From the NCBI RefSeq assembly GCF_000931465.1, contig NZ_CP010892.1:5975388-6039387 (forward strand): a stretch of DNA of 64,000 bases. The letters are read 5' to 3'. The position numbers and the translations under genes were made by a program. The DNA is from Pseudomonas sp. MRSN 12121 (GTDB taxonomy: Bacteria; Pseudomonadota; Gammaproteobacteria; Pseudomonadales; Pseudomonadaceae). Within the stretch, counting starts at the first letter, position 1; every line of letters starts with the position of its first letter. Below are positions 33,575-41,509 of this stretch, one piece after another. Under the pieces are notes generated by a model. The model was not told where the DNA came from, searched no databases, and saw only the letters and a program-made list of their open reading frames with translations.

Positions 33575-35485
33575 CTACAACTTGGCCTGTCGCGCGGCGC
33601 CGCTGCGGGACTTGGCCATGGCCGCCAGGCGCACCGCGACGTTCGCCGCACCATAACCGGCGTAGCCATTCTTGCGCTGGATGATCTCGAAGAAGAACCG
33701 CCCCTCGAACGGCTCGGTGTAGACATGGAACAGCTCGCCGCCCTGGGCGTCGCGATCGTAGAGCACGTTGTAGTAGGCCAGCTCGCTGAGGAACTCGTCG
33801 TCGAAATCGAAGCGCGCGGCCAGGTCGTCGTAATAGTTGAGCGGAATGTCCAGCAGCGGCACCCCCGCCTCCTTGGCCCGGCTGACCTCGGCAAAGATGT
33901 CGTCGCAATCGAAGGCGATGTGATGCACACCTGAGCCGCCATAGCTGGACAGCGCATGGGAGATCGCGGTCTTGCGGTTTTCAGAAATGTTCAGCGGCAG
34001 GCGGATGCTGCTGCAACGGCTGCGCAGCGCCCGGCTCTTCACCAGGCCATAGGGGTCGGGCAGCACCACTTCGTCGTCGGCGGTGAAGTCCAGCAGGCTC
34101 TTGTAGAACAGCGCCCAGCTGTCGAGGCTGTCGGCCGGCAGCGCCATGGCCATGTGGTCGATGCGCTTGAGGCCGCCCTTGGCCACCACGCCGGGGAACA
34201 GATTGAAATCGGTGTCGTACAGGTGCTGGCCGCTCTGCTCCTGGTCCACCAGGTAGATCAGGCTGCCGTCCAGTTCGCGTACCGCGGTCAATTCCAGCTC
34301 GTTGGGCCCCACCAGCCCGCGATAGGGCTGGCCCTTGTAGGCCACCGCCCGTGCCAGCGCCTGCGCCCGGTCCTTGACCCGGATCGCCGTGGCGCACACC
34401 GAAGGGCCATGGGCCTCGAAGAAGCTATGGGCGAAGGAGTACGGCTCGGAGTTGAGGATCAGGTTGATATCGCCCTGGCGCATCAGGCTCACGCTCTTCG
34501 AGCGGTGCTGGCCGGCCCTGGCGAACCCCAGGCGCTCCAGCCAGCCGCCGAGCTTGGCGCCCAGCGCTTCATCCACGGCGAACTCGAGAAACTCGGTGCC
34601 GCCGTATTCGCTGGCCGGCGGCGGGGCGAACAGGGTATCGAGGTTGGCCACCGGGGTGGCTTCCTGCGCCAGGCGCTGGCGGGTTTTCTCTTCCAGGTAC
34701 AGCAGCGAGCGCAGGCCGTCGGCGGCATTGGCCCGGGGCGGCGCGGCGCGGAAGCCGTCGTTGAAGATCTCCAGCGACAGGGGCCCGGTGTAGCCGCTCT
34801 TGATGATCGGGGCGAGGAATCCCGGCAGGTCGAAATCGCCCTGCCCCGGGAAGCAGCGAAAGTGCCGGCTCCACTCCAGCACGTCCATGGCCAGGATCGG
34901 CGCGTCGGCCATCTGCACGAAGAAGATCTTGTCCCCGGGAATCTCGGCGATCGCCGCCGGGTCGCCCTTGAGCGACAGGGTGTGGAAACTGTCGAGCAGC
35001 ACCCCGAGGCTGGGATGGTCGGCCGCGCGAACGATGTCCCAGACCTGTTGATAGGTATTGACGTGCCGCCCCCACGCCAGGGCTTCGTAGCCGATCCGCA
35101 GGCCACGGTGGCCGGCGCGCTCGGCCAGCAGGCGCAGGTCGTCCACCAGAATCTGCCGGTCGCCGAGGCTGTCGGCGGCGGCATTGCTGCACACCAGCAC
35201 CAGGTCGGTGCCCAGTTCCTGCATCAGGTCGAATTTGCGCTCGGCGCGATCGAGGTTGCGTTGCAGGCGATCGCGGCGGCAGCCCTCGAAATCGCGGAAA
35301 GGCTGGAACAGGGTGATGGCCAGGCCCAGGTCCGCGCACATCTGGCGGATCTCCCGAGGGCTGCCGTCGTAGTACAACAGGTCGTTCTCGAAAATCTCCA
35401 CACCGTCGAAACCGGCAGCGGCAATGGCTTCGAGTTTTTCCGGCAGGGTACCGCTCAAGGACACGGTGGCGATGGAACGCTGCAT
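33575..35485 (-). CDS. quiC: 3-dehydroshikimate dehydratase QuiC, fused to an HPPD-like domain
   Basis: 636 residues. The N-terminal half (about 1-285) is a xylose-isomerase-like TIM barrel (FDGVEIFENDLLYYDGSPREI in part, EALAWGRHVNT, LLDSFHTL, FVQMADAP, LSLEIFNDGFR), the dehydroshikimate dehydratase that yields protocatechuate. The C-terminal half (about 290-630) is a 4-hydroxyphenylpyruvate-dioxygenase-like vicinal oxygen chelate domain that keeps the metal ligands in RIDHMAMAL, GVHHIAFDCDD and FFFEIIQR. The same fusion is known as QuiC1 in P. putida; only the first half is needed for the dehydratase reaction as I understand it. It is divergent from an MFS importer and feeds PcaHG. Confidence 0.95.
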   Translation of the reverse strand: MQRSIATVSLSGTLPEKLEAIAAAGFDGVEIFENDLLYYDGSPREIRQMCADLGLAITLFQPFRDFEGCRRDRLQRNLDRAERKFDLMQELGTDLVLVCSNAAADSLGDRQILVDDLRLLAERAGHRGLRIGYEALAWGRHVNTYQQVWDIVRAADHPSLGVLLDSFHTLSLKGDPAAIAEIPGDKIFFVQMADAPILAMDVLEWSRHFRCFPGQGDFDLPGFLAPIIKSGYTGPLSLEIFNDGFRAAPPRANAADGLRSLLYLEEKTRQRLAQEATPVANLDTLFAPPPASEYGGTEFLEFAVDEALGAKLGGWLERLGFARAGQHRSKSVSLMRQGDINLILNSEPYSFAHSFFEAHGPSVCATAIRVKDRAQALARAVAYKGQPYRGLVGPNELELTAVRELDGSLIYLVDQEQSGQHLYDTDFNLFPGVVAKGGLKRIDHMAMALPADSLDSWALFYKSLLDFTADDEVVLPDPYGLVKSRALRSRCSSIRLPLNISENRKTAISHALSSYGGSGVHHIAFDCDDIFAEVSRAKEAGVPLLDIPLNYYDDLAARFDFDDEFLSELAYYNVLYDRDAQGGELFHVYTEPFEGRFFFEIIQRKNGYAGYGAANVAVRLAAMAKSRSGAARQAKL

Positions 35486-36023
35486 GTTTCAACTCCCGGT
35501 AATGACGGCAGGCGCACGCTTTTTTTTGGATAGGCAGGGTTGGGTGAGCGGATTATTGCAGACCATCATTTAAAGTGTACGAACTGGTTAGTTTTTCGTG
35601 CGATTATCGAACAGAATGGCGGTTGGCGAATTGACGATTTTTCGCTCGCTGCGCACCATCGGCAACACATTGGGCCGGTGCCGAACCACCGCCACCAATG
35701 ACCCAAGACCCAGAACACACCATAAGAATTTCAAAAATCGGGTACATCCTTATGCTTGCATTCAACGCCTCACACGCCTGTTCCGCCTTGCGGCGCTCAC
35801 CTGGCCAGACCTGCCACAGCCATCTTCAGACGGACGCACTAAGGCCCCTGGGCTAATACCGTGCCCGCACGCTGACCCGAACGCTTTCGACCGCCGCACC
35901 CGATGCGTGGCGCCGACAGCACTCAGCCGATCGATCATCGAGTTCACCCGCAGCCCGTCTTCGATCACGCGCCCTAGAGTCCCGACGAGTTGTCCCTCGT
36001 CAGTCATTGAACGGATGGCCCAC
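35486..36023. other. Divergent intergenic region quiC / MFS importer
   Basis: 538 bases. A plus-strand frame is open from 35598 but encodes low-complexity, non-family sequence and has no ribosome site, so it is taken as untranslated. The operator-like site at 35574-35599 lies here. The rest shows nothing recognisable; GC is lower than in the genes. Confidence 0.5.
35574..35599. promoter_or_regulatory. Operator-like site upstream of quiC, shared with aroQ
   Basis: Minus-strand TAACCAGTTCGTAC (35577-35590) matches the site in the aroQ promoter. On the plus strand the same place shows ACGAA (35579-35583) / TTCGT (35595-35599) and AACT-N4-AGTT (35582-35593) dyads, as expected for a TetR-type operator. 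It lies about 90 bp before quiC. Confidence 0.55.
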
Positions 36024-37361
36024 ATGATTCCTTCTCAAAGCTCCCGCATGGCCCCGAGCCTCGGCACCGCCTCCGCCGGTATCGGCGACAAGATCCGCGG
36101 CGCCATGGCGGTCGGCAAGACCCGCTGGGGCATGCTCGCCCTGGTGTTTTTCGCCACCACCCTGAACTACATCGACCGCGCCGCCCTGGGGGTGATGCAG
36201 CCGATCCTGGCCAAGGAAATGAGCTGGACGGCGATGGACTACGCCAACATCAACTTCTGGTTCCAGGTCGGCTACGCCGTCGGTTTCGTCCTGCAGGGGC
36301 GGCTGATCGACCGGGTCGGCGTCAAGCGCGTGTTCTTCTGCGCGGTCCTGCTGTGGAGCCTGGCCACCGGCGCCCATGGCCTGGCCACTTCGGCCGCGGG
36401 CTTCATGGTCTGCCGCTTCATCCTCGGGCTGACCGAGGCCGCCAACTACCCGGCCTGCGTGAAAACCACGCGCCTGTGGTTCCCGGCGGGCGAACGCGCG
36501 GTGGCCACCGGCATCTTCAATGCCGGGACCAACGTCGGCGCGATGTTCACGCCCATGCTGCTGCCGCTGATCCTGCATGCCTGGGGCTGGCAGGCGGCGT
36601 TCCTGTGCATGGCCGCGCTGGGCGGTATCTGGCTGCTGTTCTGGGGGCTGAAGTACTTCAACCCGGAAGATCATCCGTCGGTCAAACCGTCCGAGCTCGA
36701 ATACATCCAGCAGGAAGTCGAACCGGAACAGACCCGCGTGCCCTTCTCGCGCATCCTGCGCATGCGCGGCACCTGGGCCTTCGCCCTGGCCTATGCGATC
36801 ACCGCGCCGGTGTTCTGGTTCTACCTGTACTGGCTGCCGCCGTTCCTCAACCAGCAGTACAACCTGGGCATCAACGTGACCCAGATGGGCATCCCGCTGA
36901 TCATCATCTACCTGACCGCCGACTTCGGCAGCGTCGGCGGCGGCATTTTCTCGTCGTTCCTGATCGGCCGCGGGGTCAACCCGATCAAGGCCCGGCTGAT
37001 GTCCATGCTGCTGTTCGCCTGCTGCATCGTCGGCGTGATCATGGCGGCCGGCGCCAGCAACCTGTGGCTGGCGGTGTTCGCCATCTCCCTGGCCATCGGC
37101 GCGCACCAGGCCTGGACCGCCAACATCTGGAGCCTGGTGATGGACTACACGCCCAAGCACATGATGAGCACCGTGTTCGGCTTCGGCGGCATGTGCGCGG
37201 CCATCGGCGGCATGTTCATGACCCAGTTGGTGGGGCACATCCTGACCGTCACCAACAATAACTACACCCTGCTGTTCACCCTGATCCCGGCGATGTACTT
37301 CATCGCCCTGACCTGGATGTACTTCATGGCCCCGCGCAAGATTCCGCAAATCGAAGACTGA
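36024..37361 (+). CDS. MFS importer, anion:cation symporter (ACS) family
   Basis: 445 residues with about twelve membrane spans. The ACS signature is clear: TTLNYIDRAALGVMQP in TM1 and the family block GLTEAANYPACVKTTRLWFP, as in hexuronate, glucarate and other organic-acid importers. Divergent from quiC and sharing its regulatory region, it probably imports quinate, shikimate or dehydroshikimate. The start at 36024 is preceded by GGATGG; an ATG three codons earlier is equally possible. A strong terminator lies 12 bases after the stop. Confidence 0.88.
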   Translation: MIPSQSSRMAPSLGTASAGIGDKIRGAMAVGKTRWGMLALVFFATTLNYIDRAALGVMQPILAKEMSWTAMDYANINFWFQVGYAVGFVLQGRLIDRVGVKRVFFCAVLLWSLATGAHGLATSAAGFMVCRFILGLTEAANYPACVKTTRLWFPAGERAVATGIFNAGTNVGAMFTPMLLPLILHAWGWQAAFLCMAALGGIWLLFWGLKYFNPEDHPSVKPSELEYIQQEVEPEQTRVPFSRILRMRGTWAFALAYAITAPVFWFYLYWLPPFLNQQYNLGINVTQMGIPLIIIYLTADFGSVGGGIFSSFLIGRGVNPIKARLMSMLLFACCIVGVIMAAGASNLWLAVFAISLAIGAHQAWTANIWSLVMDYTPKHMMSTVFGFGGMCAAIGGMFMTQLVGHILTVTNNNYTLLFTLIPAMYFIALTWMYFMAPRKIPQIED

Positions 37362-38298
37362 CGCTTGCCTCTCGCAGGCCCGGTTCCGGGCCTGCTTTTT
37401 TTCCCGCGTGCTCCCCTCGTCCAATGCCCCTCAGCGCCGCCGCTGCCGCCAGGCCACTGAGGCAGATCACCGCGATACCCACCTGGGTGATCGGCTGTGG
37501 CGCATGGCTGAACAACAACCAGCCCAGCAGCCCGGCAAAGACAATCTGGCAATAACCGAACGGCGCCAGCAGGGCCGGCGCCGCGTGACGGAACGCCTGG
37601 GTCAGGAACAGGTGGGCGGTCATGCCACAGGCGCCCAGGGCCAGCATCAGCAGGCCGTGGAAAAAGCCCGGCACCTGCCAGAAGAACGGCACCAGGGCAC
37701 TCATCACCAGGGTGTTGCACAAGCCGGCGAAGAAATTGCTGGTGGTCGGGCTGTCATGCTCGGCGAGCTTGCGCGTCAGCAGTTGGTAAAAGCAGAAAAA
37801 CAGCGCCGAGCAGAACGGCAGGAGCACCGCCGGGGTAAACAACTCGCCCCCCGGATGGACGATGATCAGCACCCCGGCAAAGCCGCAGATCACCGCCAGC
37901 CACTGGCCCCTGGTGACGCGCTCGCCCAGCAGCGGCACCGACAGCGCGGTGACCAATACCGGGGCCAGGAAGTTGACCGCGGTCGCCTCGGCCAGCGGGA
38001 TGAACAGCAGCGCCGAGGTGAACAGCAGGCTGGTGCTGAGCAGGCACAAGGCCCGCGCCACCTGCAGCAAAGGCCGCCGCGTGCGCAATACTCCCAGGCC
38101 CGATTGCGGCAGGAAGATCCCGGCCATCAGCAGGGTATGGACCAGGTAGCGGGCCCAGACCACCATCATCACCGGGTAGAACCCCGAGAGGTACTTGGAC
38201 AAGGCGTCGTGGCTAGCGAACAGGAAGGTCGCGACGACGACCAGCAAGATGCCCTTGAAGGGCTGATTGACACCGGATAGGGGTGTGCCGAGGGTCAT
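37324..38298 (-). CDS. EamA/DMT-family exporter with 3' end overlapping the convergent MFS gene
   Basis: 324 residues, ten hydrophobic segments in two EamA repeats (ATFLFASHDALSKYLSGFYP in part; ALFFCFYQLLTRKLAEHDSP in part). The protein is a few tens of residues longer than usual: after the last helix (AVICLSGLAAAAALRG) comes a polar tail, GIGRGEHAGKKAGPEPGLRE and onward, encoded across the MFS terminator, and its stop lies 38 bases inside the MFS gene. The ancestral stop may have been lost. GAGAGACC precedes the ATG. Substrate unknown. Confidence 0.82.
   Translation of the reverse strand: MTLGTPLSGVNQPFKGILLVVVATFLFASHDALSKYLSGFYPVMMVVWARYLVHTLLMAGIFLPQSGLGVLRTRRPLLQVARALCLLSTSLLFTSALLFIPLAEATAVNFLAPVLVTALSVPLLGERVTRGQWLAVICGFAGVLIIVHPGGELFTPAVLLPFCSALFFCFYQLLTRKLAEHDSPTTSNFFAGLCNTLVMSALVPFFWQVPGFFHGLLMLALGACGMTAHLFLTQAFRHAAPALLAPFGYCQIVFAGLLGWLLFSHAPQPITQVGIAVICLSGLAAAAALRGIGRGEHAGKKAGPEPGLREASVSLRFAESCAGP
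37374..37402 (+). terminator. Terminator of the MFS importer, lying within the convergent DMT gene
   Basis: GCAGGCCCGG (37374-37383), TT, CCGGGCCTGC (37386-37395), then seven T residues. The same bases encode the C-terminal tail of the minus-strand exporter. Confidence 0.9.
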
Positions 38299-38337
38299 CC
38301 GCGAGGTCTCTCAAGGTAGGTGTGTGTGTAGAAACAG

Positions 38338-38407
38338 CTTCGCGGGCAAGTCTCGCTCCTACAGACAAGCGGCGTGCTTTTGTAGGAGCGAGGCTTGCCC
38401 GCGATAG
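38338..38407. repeat. REPIN (GCGAGGCTTGCCCGC type)
   Basis: Arm TTCGCGGGCAAGTCTCGCTC... from 38338 and its inverse TGTAGGAGCGAGGCTTGCCC... ending at 38407, short 15-20 base loop. Confidence 0.88.
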
Positions 38408-38422
38408 GGCCGCCCGGGGCTA

Positions 38423-39241
38423 TCAATCAATCCGAGCCAACAACGCCCGAGTCTTGTCCAGGGCCATCTGCGCCCGCTCCAGGGCGCCGACGCCCTGTTC
38501 GAGCAAGTGCACCGTGGGAATCTCCAGGCTCAACGGCAGGTTGGCCGGCAGACAATGCAAGAGCCCCGCCAGGTCGCAATCGCCGTCCCCGGGAAAACGC
38601 CGCTCGTTGCGCGCCTGGCGCAGGATCTCCTGCATGTCGTCCGGGCGCGGGCCGGCCACATCGCACAGCTGGGCATAGCGCAGCCGCGACGGTGCGACCC
38701 GCGCCAGATCCTCCAGCCGCGAGGCCGAACGATTGAAGTGAAACGCGTCCACCAGCACCCCGGCATTGTCGCGACCGGCGTTCTCCACGACCCGCACCGC
38801 CTGTTGCAGATCCCGGGCATCGGTCCAGGGCATGAACTCCAGGTGTGGGTGCAATCCGTAGATCGACGCCAGGTCGCAGAGTTCGGCAAAGCGCTCGGTC
38901 ATACGCGCTTCGTCGGGGTCGTTGCCGGCCACCAGCAATTCGCTGGCGCCAAACTCGGCGCCGACCGCCAGCACCGCCTCGAAATCCGCCACCCGGGTGT
39001 GCGGCTCGAGCCGCAGGATCTCCACGTCCAGCACCCCGACGCCGGTGTCACGCAGGCGGCTCAGGGTCTGGCGGCGCAAAGCGGCATCGGCCACCAGGGC
39101 AAAGTGATGCTCCTGCGGGGTCGCCGGCACCAGGCGCAAACCGACATGGCTGTAGCCGGCCCGGGCCGCGATCTCGACCATCTCTGGCGGCGAAACTTCC
39201 AGCACCGTGAGGCTGGCCAGGGACAGAATCCGTTCGTCCAT
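38423..39241 (-). CDS. Sugar phosphate isomerase/epimerase-like TIM-barrel protein
   Basis: 272 residues of the xylose-isomerase-like AP-endonuclease-2 fold. Candidate metal ligands: LEFMPW (Glu), LVDAFHFNRS (Asp, His), QLCDVAGPRP, and LSLEIPTVHL (Glu). Members isomerise or epimerise sugars or ketoacids, or dehydrate inosose. MDERIL at 39241 has GAGGG six bases upstream; an ATG two codons earlier overlaps the preceding stop as ATGA. It is coupled to the Gfo/Idh gene before it. It resembles the N-terminal half of QuiC in fold only. Confidence 0.8.
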   Translation of the reverse strand: MDERILSLASLTVLEVSPPEMVEIAARAGYSHVGLRLVPATPQEHHFALVADAALRRQTLSRLRDTGVGVLDVEILRLEPHTRVADFEAVLAVGAEFGASELLVAGNDPDEARMTERFAELCDLASIYGLHPHLEFMPWTDARDLQQAVRVVENAGRDNAGVLVDAFHFNRSASRLEDLARVAPSRLRYAQLCDVAGPRPDDMQEILRQARNERRFPGDGDCDLAGLLHCLPANLPLSLEIPTVHLLEQGVGALERAQMALDKTRALLARID

Positions 39242-39243
39242 GC

Positions 39244-40299
39244 TCATCCCTCGATCGTGGCCGGGGCACAGCCCCGACCGGTCGCGGCGGCTTCGCGGAT
39301 CGCCTCGAGCAGCGCCAGGGTGCGAGCGGCATCGGCCACGCCGACCAGCGGCTCGACCTCGCGCCGCGCCACTTTGACGAAATGCCGCAATTGCAGGCAC
39401 AGGGCTTCGGCGGCGGCGCAGCTTTCCTCGACCGCAAGCAACGGCTGGTGCCAGCCCTCGCTGCCCTCGGCGTAGCGCCAGCGCTTGAGTTGCGGAATGC
39501 TCAGGGCCCCGCCGGTGCCGGCCAGCAGGTAGCACGGTTGATCGGCCTGCTGCGGATACACCGGGTTCTCGCCCGACGCCAGCTCCCAGCTCCAGGGCGC
39601 GGCCACGGCGTCGGAGCCGGTCAGGCTGCCCAGGGCACCGTTGGCGAATTGCAGCAGCACGGCGGCACAGTCCTCGTTGGCGAAACCGCGTACCGCATTG
39701 CTGGTGATGGCCTGCACCTGCTGCACCTCACCACACAGATGGCGCAGCAGGTCGAGGTCGTGGATCAGGTTGGTCAGCAGCATCCCGGCCCCGGGTTCGC
39801 GGCGCCAGGGGATCTCGAAATAGCTGTCGGGCTTGTGCAATTGCCAGAGCGCGGTGACCGTGGTCAAGCGCCCCAGCGCGCCGCCCTGGATCAGCTCGCG
39901 GGCCCGGACGATCAGCGGGTTGTGGCGCCGGTGATGCCCCACCAGCACCGGGATGCCGGAGCTTTGCACCGCGGCGGCCAGCTCACGTACTTCGTCCAGG
40001 TGGACACCGACCGGCTTTTCCAGCAGCACCGGCACCCCGGCCGCCAGGCAATCCAGGGCAGTGGCGACATGCAGGTTGTTGGGGTTGGCGACTATCGCCG
40101 CGTCGGGACGGACCTGCTCCAGCATCCTTCGGTGGTCAGGGTAATGGGGCACGCCCCATTGCCCGGCCATGCCGGCGGCTTGCGGGGCGGGATCGGCCAC
40201 GGCACAGAGCCTGACCTCGCTCAGCGTCTTGAGGTGCTGGTAATGCTGCTGGCCCATATTGCCAACGCCGATCAGGGCAATGCGCAAAGGCGAGTCCAA
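39244..40299 (-). CDS. Gfo/Idh/MocA-family oxidoreductase
   Basis: 351 residues. N-terminal Rossmann domain (IALIGVGNMGQQHYQHL), EKPVG motif, and a C-terminal Gfo/Idh domain with the catalytic-type segment NLIHDLDLLRHL. It should oxidise a polyol or sugar-like substrate with NAD(P). The start is TTG at 40299 with AGAGGA eight bases upstream; no ATG or GTG fits. It is the first gene of a two-gene operon with the TIM-barrel protein, and an inverted repeat GGAACC/GGTTCC lies in its promoter. Confidence 0.85.
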   Translation of the reverse strand: MDSPLRIALIGVGNMGQQHYQHLKTLSEVRLCAVADPAPQAAGMAGQWGVPHYPDHRRMLEQVRPDAAIVANPNNLHVATALDCLAAGVPVLLEKPVGVHLDEVRELAAAVQSSGIPVLVGHHRRHNPLIVRARELIQGGALGRLTTVTALWQLHKPDSYFEIPWRREPGAGMLLTNLIHDLDLLRHLCGEVQQVQAITSNAVRGFANEDCAAVLLQFANGALGSLTGSDAVAAPWSWELASGENPVYPQQADQPCYLLAGTGGALSIPQLKRWRYAEGSEGWHQPLLAVEESCAAAEALCLQLRHFVKVARREVEPLVGVADAARTLALLEAIREAAATGRGCAPATIEG

Positions 40300-40325
40300 G
40301 GCGAAGTCCTCTTGTGATTGTCATG

Positions 40326-40353
40326 GGAACCCGAATATTTAGAACTCGGTTCC
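40326..40353. promoter_or_regulatory. Inverted repeat before the Gfo/Idh operon, IclR-like
   Basis: GGAACCCGA (40326-40334) and TCGGTTCC (40346-40353), about 27 bp before the TTG start. GGAA...TTCC half-sites resemble IclR operators and the site at 41454; the IclR gene lies just upstream in the same orientation. Confidence 0.4.
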
Positions 40354-40418
40354 ACTTTCACACAAGCGCCAGGAAAAATAGTGTCCGATCAGCGCACAAC
40401 TTTAGAAAACCACAGACC

Positions 40419-40508
40419 CGTAGGAGCGAGGCTTGCCCGCGATAGGCACGACACGAATCTTCGGCCATGCCTCGCGGCCCCGATCGCGGGCAAGCCTCGC
40501 TCCTACGG
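40419..40508. repeat. REPIN (GCGAGGCTTGCCCGC type)
   Basis: CCGTAGGAGCGAGGCTTGCC... from 40419 and its inverse ending at 40508, between iclR and the Gfo/Idh operon. Confidence 0.9.
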
Positions 40509-40523
40509 AAAAGGGATGTGGGC

Positions 40524-41300
40524 TCAGCTGAAAAGCTCGGACGCCTGGCTGGCGGCCGAGAGCTCGTCGGCGAATTTCAGCAGCAGCGGCGCCAGTTCAT
40601 GCAGGCGCGCCAGCGGCATGCGCGCGCTCGGGCCGGCGATGCTCAGCACCCCGACCACCCGGCCATCGATCGGGTGACGCACCACCGCGGCCACCGCCGA
40701 GGTGCCCACCGCCGAACTTTCCTCGACCCAGGCATAACCCTGCTCCCGCGCCAGGCGCAGGCGTTCGAGCAGCTCGATGTTCGAGCGCGGCGCATTCGGC
40801 CCCAGGTCCGCAGGCATCGGCGCGGCCTGGCGCTCGACCAGCGACAAGGCCTCGGCGTCGCTCAGGCAGGCCAGCCAGGCATGCCCGGAAGCGGTGTAGA
40901 ACAGCGGCGCCTCGCGCCCCATGTCGGGGTCGTAGCGCAAGCCGGAACGGGCCCCCTGGGACTTGGCGATCCAGGTCTGGCGCTCGTCCTCGATGACCCC
41001 GAGGCGCACCAGCTCGCCGGTCTCCCGGGCCAGGCGGTCGAGCACCGGCTGGACGATATCGGCACCGCAGCTGGAAAGGTAGCGAAAGCCCATGGCCACC
41101 AGCCGCGTCGACAGCTGATAGCGCAGGGTGTCCGGATTCTGCCGCACGTAGCCCAGGCGGATCAGCTCGGCGAGCAGCCGGTGGGTGGCGCTCTTGGGGA
41201 TGTCCAGCTGCTCGGCCAGGGTCTGCATCGGCAGGCCGCGAGGGTCGCTGGTAAGACTTTCCAGAACGCTGAAGACGCGCTCGATTTGACTGCCGGCCAT
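40524..41300 (-). CDS. IclR-family transcriptional regulator
   Basis: 258 residues: winged helix-turn-helix (SQIERVFSVLESL, TLAEQLDIPKSATHRLLAEL) and a C-terminal IclR GAF-like effector domain ending in the usual AVAAVVRHPIDGRVVGVLSIAGP (in part). The start MAGSQIERV has GGA eight bases upstream. It is divergent from the flavoprotein dehydrogenase, and the palindrome at 41454 lies between them, so that gene is the likely target, activated or repressed by an aromatic or carboxylic acid. Confidence 0.92.
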   Translation of the reverse strand: MAGSQIERVFSVLESLTSDPRGLPMQTLAEQLDIPKSATHRLLAELIRLGYVRQNPDTLRYQLSTRLVAMGFRYLSSCGADIVQPVLDRLARETGELVRLGVIEDERQTWIAKSQGARSGLRYDPDMGREAPLFYTASGHAWLACLSDAEALSLVERQAAPMPADLGPNAPRSNIELLERLRLAREQGYAWVEESSAVGTSAVAAVVRHPIDGRVVGVLSIAGPSARMPLARLHELAPLLLKFADELSAASQASELFS

Positions 41301-41453
41301 GATCGGGTCCAGACGAAATTTGGCCGATTCTAGTGACAACCGGCGCAAGGGGAAACACACCGCGGCCTCGTTCGATAACCGCCCATAAAAAACCGGGCGG
41401 GCCGCGAATGAACCCGGCGCCGCCTTGCCGCAGATTATCCGACTCCGTATATT

Positions 41454-41476
41454 TTTTTGGAATCAAGTTCCAAAAA
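41454..41476. promoter_or_regulatory. Perfect IclR-type palindrome
   Basis: TTTTTGGAA (41454-41462), five-base spacer, TTCCAAAAA (41468-41476). TGGAA...TTCCA is the common core of IclR-family operators. It lies 34 bp before the flavoprotein start and about 150 bp before iclR. Confidence 0.7.
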
Positions 41477-41509
41477 TAACAACATTCGTTTCGCGGAGTC
41501 GCTTCTTCA

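Noticed and set aside
35598..36023. Long N-terminal extension of the MFS importer
   Set aside because: The extension is arginine/proline-rich, unlike any ACS transporter N-terminus, and covers the quiC promoter; the family start lies near 36024.
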